From: Gammaproteobacteria bacterium
Lineage (GTDB): Bacteria > Pseudomonadota > Gammaproteobacteria > HK1
Reading direction: 5' to 3'
Length of the DNA stretch: 37,880 bases
NCBI GenBank assembly: GCA_022823045.1
Contig: JAJDXW010000069.1
Coordinates: 1 to 37,880, forward strand
The notes below the pieces were generated by a model. That model was not told where the DNA came from and searched no databases. It saw nothing but the letters and a program-made list of their open reading frames with translations. This document shows positions 18,552-28,315 of this stretch, piece after piece. A program made the translations under genes and the position numbers. Numbering within the stretch: the first letter of the stretch is position 1; each line of letters begins with the position of its first letter.

Positions 18552-21005
18552 ATGGGCGACGAAGAGCGGGCACCGGGTGTCCTGCTGCTCGCCGCGGTGG
18601 CGCTCCTCTCCGCCGCCACCCTCGGCTACGAGGTTCTGCTGACCCGGCTCCTCGCGATCGTCCAGTGGCACCACCTCGCATTCCTCGTGATCAGCACCGC
18701 CCTCCTCGGATTCGGGGCGAGCGGCGCCTTCCTGGTGGTGGTCGGCCATCGGCTCCGGGTCTCCGCCGGACCCTTCCTCGCCCTCTGCGCCCTCGCGTTC
18801 GCGGTCGCGGCCCCCGTCTGCTTCGCGATCGCCCAGCACGTCCCCTTCAACGTGCTGGAGCTGCCCTGGTCGCTCCGGCCGCTCGGCTGGCTGCTCGTCA
18901 TCGAGGTCTTCCTCGCCATTCCCTTCTTCATCGCCGCGACCGCGATCGGGCGCACCCTCATCGTGTTCGGGGACCGCCTCTCGCGGGTCTACGCGGCGGA
19001 CCTCGCGGGCGCCGGGGGCGGAGCGGTCCTCGCGGTGGCTTTGCTCTCGTGGTTCCCGGCGGAACGGACCCTGGACGCCCTCGGGGCGATGGCAGCCCTC
19101 GCGGGAGCGATCGCCGCGGTCCGGGCCCGGCGGGCGACCCGGTGGGCCCTCCTCGCTCCCGCGGCCGGCATCGTCTTCCTGCTGGTCTCCGGCCAGGGGT
19201 ACTGGAACGAGCTTCGGATATCGCCGTTCAAGCCGCTCCCGCAAGCCCTTCGGGTGAGCGGTGCGAAGCTCGCCGAGACCCGGTCGGGCCCGCTCGGGCG
19301 CGTGAGCGCGGTCGAGAACGAGAAGGTGCCGCTCCGGTGGGCGCCGGGACTCAGCCTCCTCGCCCGCGCTCCGGTCCCCGAGCAGGTGGCCCTCTTCGTC
19401 GACGGCGACGGGCCGATTGCGATTCCGCGCAAACGGCGGGAGGCACCACCGCCCGCCTATCTCGACGACCTCCCCTCCGCCCTTCCCTACTACCTCTTCG
19501 AATGGCCCCGCCGCGTGCTGGTGCTCGGGGCGGGCGGGGGTGCTCCGGTCCTCCAGGCGCTCGGAGGCGGGGCGCGTACGGTGGACGCGGTCGAGCTCCA
19601 GCCGGACATCGTCGCCCTCGCACGGGCCCGGTACCGGAGGTTCTCCGGCGGCGCGCTCGTGCATCCCGCCGTGAATCTCCACGTCGGCGACCCCCGTGCG
19701 TTCGTCGAGGCGGCGCGCGGGGAGGAGTACGACCTCATCCAGGTCGATGCGCTCGGGGCGAGCCCGTCCGGGCTCCATGCCCTCAAGGCGGAGCGGCTCC
19801 TCACCGTGGAGTCGATGCGGGCCATGCTGGCGCGGCTCGCCCCCCGCGGGCTCGTCGCGTTCACCGGCTGGAACGAGCTTCCGCCGCGGAGCGGGCCGCG
19901 GCTCCTCGCGACCCTGCTCGAATCCCTCGCGGCGGAAGGGATCGGGCCCGCCGCGGAGCACCTCGCGTGGGTCCGGAGCTGGAACACGAACACCCTCGTC
20001 GCGAGCCGTGCGCCGCTCTCCGGGGGGCAGGTCGCGGCGGTCCGCTCCTTCGCCCGTTCCCGGGCCTTCGACCTCGTCCACGTACCGGGTATGGAGGCGG
20101 ACGAGGCCAACCGCTTCAACGTGATGAAGCGTCCCTGGTTCCACGAGGCGGCGGCGCGCCTCCTCGGCCCGGAGCGGGAGGAGTTCCTCCGCGACTACAA
20201 GTTCGACATCCGGCCCGCGACCGACGACCGGCCCTACCTCTGGAGCTTCTTCCGGTGGGCGCACGCGCCCGAGATTCTCGCCTTGGGCCGCGAGGGCGGG
20301 ATCGGCCTCCTCGCGATCGGCTACCTCGCCCTCCCCGCCGCCCTCGTCCAGGCCGCGGCCGCGAGCGCGGCCCTCATCCTGCTCCCCCTCCTCCTCGTGC
20401 GGCGACGCTCCGTCGGCGCACGAGGCGGAGCGCGGCGCGGGGCGGCCCTCGCCGGCTTCTTCGCCCTCGGGCTCGCGTTCCTCATGATGGAGATCGCGTT
20501 CATCAGCCGGTTCACGGTAGTCCTCAGCCATCCGCTGCACGCCCTCGTCGTGGTGCTCGCGGCGTTCCTCGTCTTCGCCGGCGTCGGAAGCTGGCTCGCG
20601 GGCCGGCGCGAGTCGGGCGAAGAGCACGGTTCCGTCGCCTGGCCGACGGCCGGGATCGTGGTCCTCGCGTTGGCCTGTCTCGCCGCCCTTCCCCACCTCA
20701 CGAGCGTGCTCCTCGGCGCCGCGCCCCACGTCAAGATCGCGGCCGCGGTTGCCCTCGTCGCACCGCTCGCGACGTTCATGGGAATGCCCTTCCCGCGCGC
20801 CCTCGCCCGCCTCCGACGCCTCGACCCCGATCTTGTTCCCTGGGCGTGGGGGGTCAACGGCTGCGCATCGGTCATCGGCGCGGTGCTCGCGACCGGGCTC
20901 GCGATCCACCTCGGCCAGACGCTCGTCATCACCTGCGCCGCCCTCCTCTACGCCGCGGCAGCGCTCGCCCTCAACCGCATGGGAGCGCCCCGCGAGCACG
21001 GCTGA
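18552..21005 (+). CDS. Polytopic membrane protein with spermidine-synthase-like domain
   Basis: N-terminal TM region (GVLLLAAVALLSAATLGYEVLLTRLLAIVQWHHLAFLVISTALLGFG), soluble Rossmann-like domain VLVLGAGGGAPVLQALGGGARTVDAVELQPDIVALARARYR... YDLIQVDALG, DDRPYLWSFFRW, then a C-terminal TM block. Confidence 0.85.
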   Translation: MGDEERAPGVLLLAAVALLSAATLGYEVLLTRLLAIVQWHHLAFLVISTALLGFGASGAFLVVVGHRLRVSAGPFLALCALAFAVAAPVCFAIAQHVPFNVLELPWSLRPLGWLLVIEVFLAIPFFIAATAIGRTLIVFGDRLSRVYAADLAGAGGGAVLAVALLSWFPAERTLDALGAMAALAGAIAAVRARRATRWALLAPAAGIVFLLVSGQGYWNELRISPFKPLPQALRVSGAKLAETRSGPLGRVSAVENEKVPLRWAPGLSLLARAPVPEQVALFVDGDGPIAIPRKRREAPPPAYLDDLPSALPYYLFEWPRRVLVLGAGGGAPVLQALGGGARTVDAVELQPDIVALARARYRRFSGGALVHPAVNLHVGDPRAFVEAARGEEYDLIQVDALGASPSGLHALKAERLLTVESMRAMLARLAPRGLVAFTGWNELPPRSGPRLLATLLESLAAEGIGPAAEHLAWVRSWNTNTLVASRAPLSGGQVAAVRSFARSRAFDLVHVPGMEADEANRFNVMKRPWFHEAAARLLGPEREEFLRDYKFDIRPATDDRPYLWSFFRWAHAPEILALGREGGIGLLAIGYLALPAALVQAAAASAALILLPLLLVRRRSVGARGGARRGAALAGFFALGLAFLMMEIAFISRFTVVLSHPLHALVVVLAAFLVFAGVGSWLAGRRESGEEHGSVAWPTAGIVVLALACLAALPHLTSVLLGAAPHVKIAAAVALVAPLATFMGMPFPRALARLRRLDPDLVPWAWGVNGCASVIGAVLATGLAIHLGQTLVITCAALLYAAAALALNRMGAPREHG

Positions 21006-21094
21006 CGACGGGAGAGTCGTGCGAGTAACATCCACCAGACCATCGCCGGACCGACGGTTCTTCCGTCCGGCGACGTATCGAAGGGAACGCGAAG

Positions 21095-21892
21095 ATGAGC
21101 GACGCTGCTGACCGCGGGGCACCTGCGCCGCTCCTCGAGGCGCGGGGGATCACCAAGCGGTTCGGGGCGATCACTGCCCTCGACGGCGTGGACCTCCGCC
21201 TGTTTCCGAGCGAGGTGCTCGGGATCGTCGGGGACAACGGGGCGGGCAAATCGACCCTGATGAAGGTGCTGTCCGGCCTCTATGCCCCCACCGAGGGAGA
21301 GATCGTCTTCGATTCGAGGCCGGTCGTCCTCCACTCGCCCCGCGATGCCCAGAACATCGGAATCGAGATGGTGTACCAGGACCTCGCGCTCGCCGGGAAC
21401 CTCCCCATCCACGAGAACATCTATCTCGGCCGCGAACCGGGACGCAGGGTCCTCGGCTTCACGGTGGTGGACGAGAAGCTGTCGCGCCGGATGGCGATGG
21501 ACCATCTCGATCGGCTCAACATCACCGTCAAGTCCGTCGACCAGGGCGTCGAGGAGCTTTCCGGGGGGCAGGCCCAGGCCGTCGCGATCGCCCGCGCGAC
21601 CGCCTTCGAGGGCCGCGTGGTGATCATGGACGAGCCGACCGCCGCGCTCGCGATCCGCGAGGTCGGCAAGGTCCTCGACCTCATCAAGAGCCTCAAGGAT
21701 CACGGTGCGAGCGTCATGCTGGTGAGCCACCGGATGGATGACGTCTTCTTCGTCTGCGACCGGGTAATGGCCCTCTTCCACGGGCGCAACTTCGAGGAGG
21801 CGTCCATCGCCGAGACCAGCCGCAACGAGGTGATCGGCTGGATCATGGGGACCCGGGGCCACGCCGCCACGCCGGCGCACGAGAGGGCTTGA
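21095..21892 (+). CDS. Sugar ABC transporter ATP-binding protein (single-domain RbsA/FrcA-like)
   Basis: LLEARGITKRFGAITALDGVDLRLFPSEVLGIVGDNGAGKSTLMKVLSGLYAPTEGEIVF... ELSGGQAQAVAIARATAFEGRVVIMDEPTAAL. Confidence 0.93.
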   Translation: MSDAADRGAPAPLLEARGITKRFGAITALDGVDLRLFPSEVLGIVGDNGAGKSTLMKVLSGLYAPTEGEIVFDSRPVVLHSPRDAQNIGIEMVYQDLALAGNLPIHENIYLGREPGRRVLGFTVVDEKLSRRMAMDHLDRLNITVKSVDQGVEELSGGQAQAVAIARATAFEGRVVIMDEPTAALAIREVGKVLDLIKSLKDHGASVMLVSHRMDDVFFVCDRVMALFHGRNFEEASIAETSRNEVIGWIMGTRGHAATPAHERA

Positions 21893-21896
21893 GCGG

Positions 21897-22898
21897 ATGG
21901 CGGCTCAACCGGCGGCGGACGCGAGGCGGCAGCGACTGAGGTTGCTCGAGAAGTACGGCGTCTTCGGCATGGTGCTGGTGATGGCGCTGGTCCTCACCCT
22001 GCTCCAGCCGGACATCTTCCTCTCGACCCAGAACCTCACCAACATCCTGCGCCAGGTCGCGATGAACGCGTTGCTCGCGCTCGGGCTCTACGTCGTGATC
22101 CTCACCGCCGGGATCGATCTGTCCGTCGGCTCGATCATGGCCTTGACGACGATGCTCCTCGCGATGGCGGACACCTCGGGCTGGCCCTGGCCCGTCGCGA
22201 TCCTGGTGGGCCCGGCGGTCGGGGTCCTCTGCGGTCTCGTCAACGGCCTCGGGCTGACCGTGCTCCGCCTCCCCCACCCCTTCATCATGACCCTCGGCAC
22301 GCTCTACACCCTGCGCGGGGTCACGAACCTCGTCTCGGGGGGACGCCCCGTCTCCGGCGTCTCCGACCCCATCCGGTTCCTCGGGTCGGGCGAGATCCCG
22401 ATGCCCTTCCTCGGCAAGTTCGGCTCCCTTCCGGTGAGCGCGGTGGTCCTGCTGGTGTGCTACTCCGGCACCGCCTGGTTCCTGAACAAGGTCTCGATCG
22501 GCCGGCACATCTTCGCCGTCGGCGGCAATCCACAGGCGGCGCGCGTCAGCGGCATCAACGTCGATCGGATCCTCCTCATCGTCTACGCGATGTCGGGATT
22601 CTTCGCGGGGCTCGCCGGTCTCCTCATGGCCGGCCGGACCGGAGCCGGATTCCCGAATGCGGGGATCGGGGCCGAGCTCGACGCGATTGCGGCCGTCATC
22701 ATCGGCGGGGCGAGCTTCTTCGGCGGACGGGGGACGGTGCTCGGGGTCTTCGCGGGGGTGCTCGTCATGGGGCTGCTGCGCAACGGGCTCAACCTGATGG
22801 ACGTGAGCGCCTTCTGGCAGCAGACTCTCATCGGCATGATCGTGGTCGGGGCGGTGTTCGTCGACGTGCTCCGCCGCCGCGCGGCGAACCGGCCGTGA
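21897..22898 (+). CDS. Sugar ABC transporter permease (RbsC/FrcC-like)
   Basis: LQPDIFLSTQNLTNILRQVAMNALLALGLYVVILTAGIDLSVGSIMALTTMLLA... GRHIFAVGGNPQAARVSGINVDRILLIVYAMSGFFAGLAGLLMAGR. Confidence 0.95.
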   Translation: MAAQPAADARRQRLRLLEKYGVFGMVLVMALVLTLLQPDIFLSTQNLTNILRQVAMNALLALGLYVVILTAGIDLSVGSIMALTTMLLAMADTSGWPWPVAILVGPAVGVLCGLVNGLGLTVLRLPHPFIMTLGTLYTLRGVTNLVSGGRPVSGVSDPIRFLGSGEIPMPFLGKFGSLPVSAVVLLVCYSGTAWFLNKVSIGRHIFAVGGNPQAARVSGINVDRILLIVYAMSGFFAGLAGLLMAGRTGAGFPNAGIGAELDAIAAVIIGGASFFGGRGTVLGVFAGVLVMGLLRNGLNLMDVSAFWQQTLIGMIVVGAVFVDVLRRRAANRP

Positions 22899-22996
22899 CG
22901 CAGCCCACGATACCGGGCGGGTTCCGGCGCGCGAACTCCGGCGCCGGAACCCGTGCATTGGAAACCAACGGAGTTCGCAACGAGAGGAAGTGAATC

Positions 22997-23914
22997 ATGA
23001 CTCGATACACGAAGAGCCTCCTTGCCGCGGCCGGCCTCGCCGTGGCGTTCAGCGGAGCGGCCGTCGCGGAGACCAAGGTCGCGGTCATCATGTCCGATTC
23101 CGGCTCGGCCAATCCGTTCTGGGCCGCGGTCACCAAGGGAGCTCTCGACAAGGGCGCGGAGCTCGGCATCGACGTCGCGGCCGTCGCCCCGGCCGGGGGC
23201 GAGACCGACGTCGCCGGGCAGATCGCGATGGTCGAGGACCAGATCGCGAAGGGGGTGGTCGGCATCGCGATCGCACCCGCGGACACCGCCGCGCTCGTAC
23301 CGGTGCTCGAGCAGGCCCGGGAGCGGGGAGTGCACGTCGTCTTCATCGACAAACGCGCCGACATGCCGGGAACCTACATCGGGACAGACAACATCCCGGC
23401 TGCCCGGCTCGGCGCCCAGCACATCTGCGACACCGTGGAGGCAGGGAGCGACGTCGCGGTGCTGCAGGGCATCGTCACGTCCACCACCGGACAGCACCGG
23501 GCGGAGGGCGGCCGCGGCGGCCTCGTGGACTGCGGCCTCAACCTCGTCGCGGAGCAGCCCGCCGACTGGGACGCGGGGAAGGCGTTGACCACCACCGAGA
23601 ACATCCTCACCGCCAACCCCAACCTGCGGGCGATCTTCGCCTCGAACGACAACATGGCCCTCGGCGCGATCGAAGCGCTCCGCAACGCCAAGCTGCTCGA
23701 CCAGGTCATGGTCGTCGGATTCGACGGCAATCCGGACGCCGCGGAGAGCATTCTCAAGGGCGAGATGGCCGCCTCCGTCGCCCAGCGTCCGGCCGTCATG
23801 GGCGCCATGGGGGTCGAGGCGGTCCTGAAGCTCGTCGCGGGCGAGGAGCTTCCCGACGAGATCGACACCGGGGCGGAGCTCGTGACCCCGGACAACGCGG
23901 AGAGCTACCGCTAG
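22997..23914 (+). CDS. Sugar ABC transporter substrate-binding protein (RbsB-like)
   Basis: MTRYTKSLLAAAGLAVAFSGAAVAETKVAVIMSDSGSANPFWAAVTKGALDKGAELGIDVAAVAPAGGETDVAGQIAMVEDQIAKGVVGIAIAPAD. Confidence 0.94.
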   Translation: MTRYTKSLLAAAGLAVAFSGAAVAETKVAVIMSDSGSANPFWAAVTKGALDKGAELGIDVAAVAPAGGETDVAGQIAMVEDQIAKGVVGIAIAPADTAALVPVLEQARERGVHVVFIDKRADMPGTYIGTDNIPAARLGAQHICDTVEAGSDVAVLQGIVTSTTGQHRAEGGRGGLVDCGLNLVAEQPADWDAGKALTTTENILTANPNLRAIFASNDNMALGAIEALRNAKLLDQVMVVGFDGNPDAAESILKGEMAASVAQRPAVMGAMGVEAVLKLVAGEELPDEIDTGAELVTPDNAESYR

Positions 23915-23941
23915 GCCGCGCGCATCTCCCTGACGGAAGCA

Positions 23942-23974
23942 CGGCCCGGGGCGCCGACGGGGCGCCCCGGGCCG
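23942..23974. terminator. Strong GC hairpin downstream of the sugar ABC operon (terminator-like, no U-tract)
   Basis: cggcccggggcgcc-gacgg-ggcgccccgggccg: perfect 14-bp arms, 28 bp after the rbsB-like stop codon. Confidence 0.5.
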
Positions 23975-24114
23975 CGCCGATCGATCGACCGGCGGAACAC
24001 GGCGGCACGACGCTTGACATCGGGATGCGGGTGGCACGCGATCACGGTGTCCGGCACCCCGCGCGCACTGGAGGACGGGGACCATACGGAACCCGCCGCC
24101 CTGGAGGCGTAGCG

Positions 24115-24693
<579 letters not shown>

Positions 24694-24784
24694 GGAACAG
24701 GCGGCGTTCCTCCCTCCCGCGACCCCGAAGTTCGCACCGCGTACCTCGGCGAGACGGGCGGCCGGGAGCGCCTCGGACGACGGT

Positions 24785-25552
24785 TCAGCTCGAGACGTTC
24801 GGCAGCGAGCGGACCCTTCCCAGGAAGGCCGACGCTCCGGCCGCAACCCAGCGCGGCCAGGCCACGATGAGGCAGCGGACGCCGGCCGCCACGTACCGCT
24901 CCGCGTTCTCGTCATCGACCAGGGTGCCGGCGACGCGTCCGGCCGCGACGATCGCCTCGATCGCATCCGCGATCGCGTGCTGCACGGCCGGGTGGCCGGG
25001 GTTCCCGAGGTGTCCCATGCTCGCCGCGAGGTCCGAGGGCGCGACCTGGAAGACGTCCACGCCCTCCACCTGGAGCAGGGCGTCCAGGTTGTCGAGGGCC
25101 GGCGCGTCCTCGATGAGGGCGATGCACTGCACCTCGTCGTTCGCAAGCCGGAAGTAGTCGCTCGCACCGTAGCTCCGGCGGTTCCCCGCGACCCCGCGGT
25201 TCCCTTCCGGTGGGTAGCGGCACGCGCGGGCCGCCCGCTCCGCCTGCTCCGGGGTGATGACGTGGGGAACGATGATGCTGTTCGCGCCGAGATCGAGGGC
25301 GCGGAGGATCAGGGCCTCGTCGATTTGCGGGACGCGCACCGCGGTGCCCATCTCCCACAGGTCGCAGGCGCGGCTGATGTCCGAGACCTCGCGCCAGTCG
25401 AAGCCCCCGTGCTCGAAGTCCACGAACGCCGCGTCGAATCCCATCGGGCCGAGAAAATCGCACATGTCGGCCGAATTGAATCCGAGCGCGATGATCGCGA
25501 CGTCACCCGCCGCGAGACGACGGCGGAGGGGATTGGAGTGATGACCGGCCAT
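24785..25552 (-). CDS. HpcH/HpaI-family aldolase
   Basis: GDVAIIALGFNSADMCDFLGPMGFDAAFVDFEHGGFDWREVSDISRACDLWEMGTAVRVP... ALDLGANSIIVPHVITPEQAERAARACRYPPEGNRGVAGNRRSYG. Confidence 0.93.
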   Translation of the reverse strand: MAGHHSNPLRRRLAAGDVAIIALGFNSADMCDFLGPMGFDAAFVDFEHGGFDWREVSDISRACDLWEMGTAVRVPQIDEALILRALDLGANSIIVPHVITPEQAERAARACRYPPEGNRGVAGNRRSYGASDYFRLANDEVQCIALIEDAPALDNLDALLQVEGVDVFQVAPSDLAASMGHLGNPGHPAVQHAIADAIEAIVAAGRVAGTLVDDENAERYVAAGVRCLIVAWPRWVAAGASAFLGRVRSLPNVSS

Positions 25553-25818
25553 GAAACGCTCCTTTCGTGACACCCGGGAAGGGCACTCGCAGCACCCGAG
25601 TCTCGCAGATTCGCGCCCCCGGCAGAACGTCCTATCCCGACCGGCCGCCTCGAACGGCCCCGGCGCCGACCGCGCCCCGCCGCCCTCACCTCGCCCCGGG
25701 ATCGCGAGCGCAGACCCCCGCGCGACCCGTCCCGGAAGCCGGGGAGAGGTCCGCAAACCCTGGAAAACGCACAAACCGTGTGCAACGATGGAGTGTCCTT
25801 GACTCTGGAGAGCATGCC

Positions 25819-27096
25819 TTGAGCGCGTACGAAGCCATCGAGGACCGCGTTGCGGCGGATGTGGAGACAGGTTCGTCGGGCTATGTCCCGACCCTCGAAC
25901 GCACGGCAGGACAGCCGCCGCCCATCGCGGCGAACGGCAGCCTTTCCTACATGTCGTTCGAGCGGGATGGGGATGCAGGAACCGCCGCGGCGATCGAGGC
26001 GGCGCTCGACCAGATCGCCGAAGGGCATGCTCAGGCGTTCATCGAGAAGATCGAGAACGCGCCCCCCGGCCCCATCGAGACCAAGTGGGGCCTCGGGTTT
26101 CGCGAGTACGAGGAGTGCCTGGAATACATCCGGGCGAACGACATCGAAGCCCCCGAGGGGGGCCTCGCGCTGCCGCTTCGCTACACCGTCTACGAGCAGC
26201 CGTCCTACTCCATCGTGCCGTCCAACGCCCTGTGGCGGGATCCGGCGCGTGAGGCCGACGCGAAGGCGTTTCGCAAGGCCGAAGAAGACCTCGGGCGGCG
26301 CAATCTCTACTTCCCGCAGGTGATGCGCGACGCCCGGCGCATCGGGGAGTACTACCCCGGACTCTCGGTCAGCAGCCCCGAGTGCATGGACCGGCTCGGC
26401 GTCTCGCTGGCCCATCTCGAATCGAAGTGCGCGAACTTCTACGACTCGGCGGAGGTGGAACGCGTGTTCTACCCGGAGATCGAGAAGCTCCTCCTCGACT
26501 TCTTCCCGGATGCGACCGACGCGCTCGTCTACAACCACGACGTCTTCGACAAGGACTACCAGGGCGACCGCACGGAAGACCAGGAGGCCAAGAACCCGGG
26601 AGTGAACGCCCGGTACGCCAACATCGTGCACAACGATCTCAACGACAACAGCGGCCGCGTGCGCTGCCGGGAGCTGCTGACGAAGAACCTGCGGAACTTC
26701 GGGCGCGAGCAGCACTACACGGAGGCGGAGGCCGACGCGAAGATGTCGCGGCGGTTCATGTCGATCAACCTCGCCAAGCCGATGGAGACGGTGGGCCAGT
26801 TCCCCTTCGTGCTCTGCGCCTGGCCCTCGTTCGCCGATCAGCCCTACATCACCAACTACCGCGTCTACGACGACCGCGTCGGCGAGACCACCCGCTTCAC
26901 CTACCGCCCCGACCACGAGTGGTACTGGTTTCCCCGGCAGAAGCCGACCGAGGTCTCGATGCTCAAGTGCTACGACTCGGTGACCGACGGCTCGGTCTCG
27001 CGCTGGTCCTTCCACACCGCGTGCATCGACCCGACCGCGCCCGCCGACGCGCCCTGCCGGAAGAACGTCGTGGTCCGCTCCTATGTCTTCTTCTGA
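25819..27096 (+). CDS. CmcJ/NvfI (gibberellin desaturase-like) family oxidoreductase
   Basis: SLSYMSFERDGDAGT... ALVYNHDVFDKDYQGD... NIVHNDLNDNSG... RFMSINLAKPMETVGQFPFVLCAWPSFA... SMLKCYDSVTDGSVSRWSFHTACIDPTAPADAPCRKNVVVRSYVFF. A TTG start at 25819 with GGAGAG upstream is plausible; the start is uncertain. Confidence 0.7.
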   Translation: MSAYEAIEDRVAADVETGSSGYVPTLERTAGQPPPIAANGSLSYMSFERDGDAGTAAAIEAALDQIAEGHAQAFIEKIENAPPGPIETKWGLGFREYEECLEYIRANDIEAPEGGLALPLRYTVYEQPSYSIVPSNALWRDPAREADAKAFRKAEEDLGRRNLYFPQVMRDARRIGEYYPGLSVSSPECMDRLGVSLAHLESKCANFYDSAEVERVFYPEIEKLLLDFFPDATDALVYNHDVFDKDYQGDRTEDQEAKNPGVNARYANIVHNDLNDNSGRVRCRELLTKNLRNFGREQHYTEAEADAKMSRRFMSINLAKPMETVGQFPFVLCAWPSFADQPYITNYRVYDDRVGETTRFTYRPDHEWYWFPRQKPTEVSMLKCYDSVTDGSVSRWSFHTACIDPTAPADAPCRKNVVVRSYVFF

Positions 27097-27195
27097 AGCA
27101 GGCGGGAAGACGCGGAGGGGGAAAGGGGAAGACGGAAGCCGCGTGCGTCCCCGTCGCCGCTCCTGAAGACGACCCGGCCGATCCCGCGAACGACG

Positions 27196-27225
27196 AGCCC
27201 CGCATCTTCACGAAGATGCGGGGCT
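27196..27225. repeat. Perfect 14-bp inverted repeat, 2-nt spacer
   Basis: agccccgcatcttc-ac-gaagatgcggggct between the CmcJ-like and dehalogenase-like genes; no U-tract. Confidence 0.7.
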
Positions 27226-27257
27226 GATACGTCCCTGTTGCTCCCGGAGGGGTTTCG

Positions 27258-28151
27258 ATGGACCGGACTGCATCGACCGGCCGCCCGGACTGGGTATCGA
27301 ACGAGCTGTACCCGTTCGAGAGCAGGTTCTTCGCCACCGCGTCGGGTCACCGGATGCACTTCATCGACGAGGGCGACGGCGAGCCCATCGTCTTCGTGCA
27401 CGGAAATCCCGCCTGGTCGTTCGAGTTCCGGCATCTCGTCAAGGGGCTTCGATCCGAGTTCCGGTGTGTCGCCCCCGACCATGTCGGATTCGGTCTCTCT
27501 TCGCGAAGCGACCGGCGTGAAGACCATCGCCCCGAAAGCCACGCGAACCGGTTTGCCGCCTTTCTCGATTACCTCGATCTTCGTAACGTGACCCTGTTCC
27601 TGACCGACTGGGGCGGTCCCATCGGCCTCGACTTCGCACGCAAGCAGCCGGCGCGGGTGAAGCGCATCGTCATTTCGAACACCTGGTGCTGGCCGGTTGC
27701 GGACGACTTCCATTTCAAGTCCTTCAGCTACCTCATGTCGAGCTGGTTCGCGCAATACCTCATCAAGCACCACAACGTCTTCGTGCGCCGGCTCATGCCG
27801 CAGGCGGTCGGCGACCGGAGAGTCCTCACGCCGGAGATCATGGCGCACTACCGCAACGCACTGCCTTCGCCGAAGGCACGAGCCGCGAACGCGGCACTCC
27901 CGGGCTACATCGTCGGTGCGACCGACTGGCTGGCCTCGATCTGGCGCGAGCGCGCGGCCTTCACGGACAAGCCCGCGCTCATTCTCTGGGGGTTCGAGGA
28001 CGTGGCGTTTCGGAGGAAGGAGCTCGAACGGTGGAAGTCCGAGCTCTCCGACTTCGAGCTCCACGAGTTCGACGACTGCGGGCACTTCCTCGCCGAGGAA
28101 GCGCCCGACCGGATCCTTCCGCTGCTCCGCGCCTTCCTGGCGCGCGCCTGA
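27258..28151 (+). CDS. Alpha/beta hydrolase, haloalkane-dehalogenase-like
   Basis: GEPIVFVHGNPAWSFEFRHLVKGL... NVTLFLTDWGGPIGLDFARKQPARVKRIVISNTWCWP: aspartate nucleophile elbow (TDWGG) and HGNP motif typical of haloalkane dehalogenases; DCGHFLAEEAPDRI supplies the His. Confidence 0.85.
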   Translation: MDRTASTGRPDWVSNELYPFESRFFATASGHRMHFIDEGDGEPIVFVHGNPAWSFEFRHLVKGLRSEFRCVAPDHVGFGLSSRSDRREDHRPESHANRFAAFLDYLDLRNVTLFLTDWGGPIGLDFARKQPARVKRIVISNTWCWPVADDFHFKSFSYLMSSWFAQYLIKHHNVFVRRLMPQAVGDRRVLTPEIMAHYRNALPSPKARAANAALPGYIVGATDWLASIWRERAAFTDKPALILWGFEDVAFRRKELERWKSELSDFELHEFDDCGHFLAEEAPDRILPLLRAFLARA

Positions 28152-28315
28152 CCGACCGCTCGACCGGCCCACGCCGAGCGCCGGTCCCGGTTCCAGTCCC
28201 TCACACCTTGCGGGGCCCGGCCGCTCACCGGATAGCGCCCCGCACCGCCAACACTTCCAGTAAGACGCGGGCTACCGTGTTGGACCTCCGTGGGCGCGAG
28301 GGTGAGTCGTCCTTG

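Noticed and set aside
18317-21028. 903-aa plus-strand ORF overlapping the spermidine-synthase-like gene
   Set aside because: Arg/Pro/Gly-rich +1-shifted shadow of the real coding frame.
16824-21122. 1432-aa minus-strand ORF opposite the PCMT and spermidine-synthase-like genes
   Set aside because: Charged, repetitive EGDR-rich translation with no family motifs, antisense to clearly coding frames; a typical high-GC shadow ORF.
24014-24045. TTGACA-like -35 before the 3-HAO gene
   Set aside because: No convincing -10 at 16-18 bp spacing.
25788-25802. Tiny ORF ATG GAG TGT CCT TGA (MECP) before the CmcJ-like gene as a leader peptide
   Set aside because: Too short to support without attenuator structure or expression data.
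28248-28283. ccaacac ... gtgttgg inverted repeat between the convergent dehalogenase-like and GH43-like genes
   Set aside because: Only 7-bp arms with a long loop; not distinguishable from chance.
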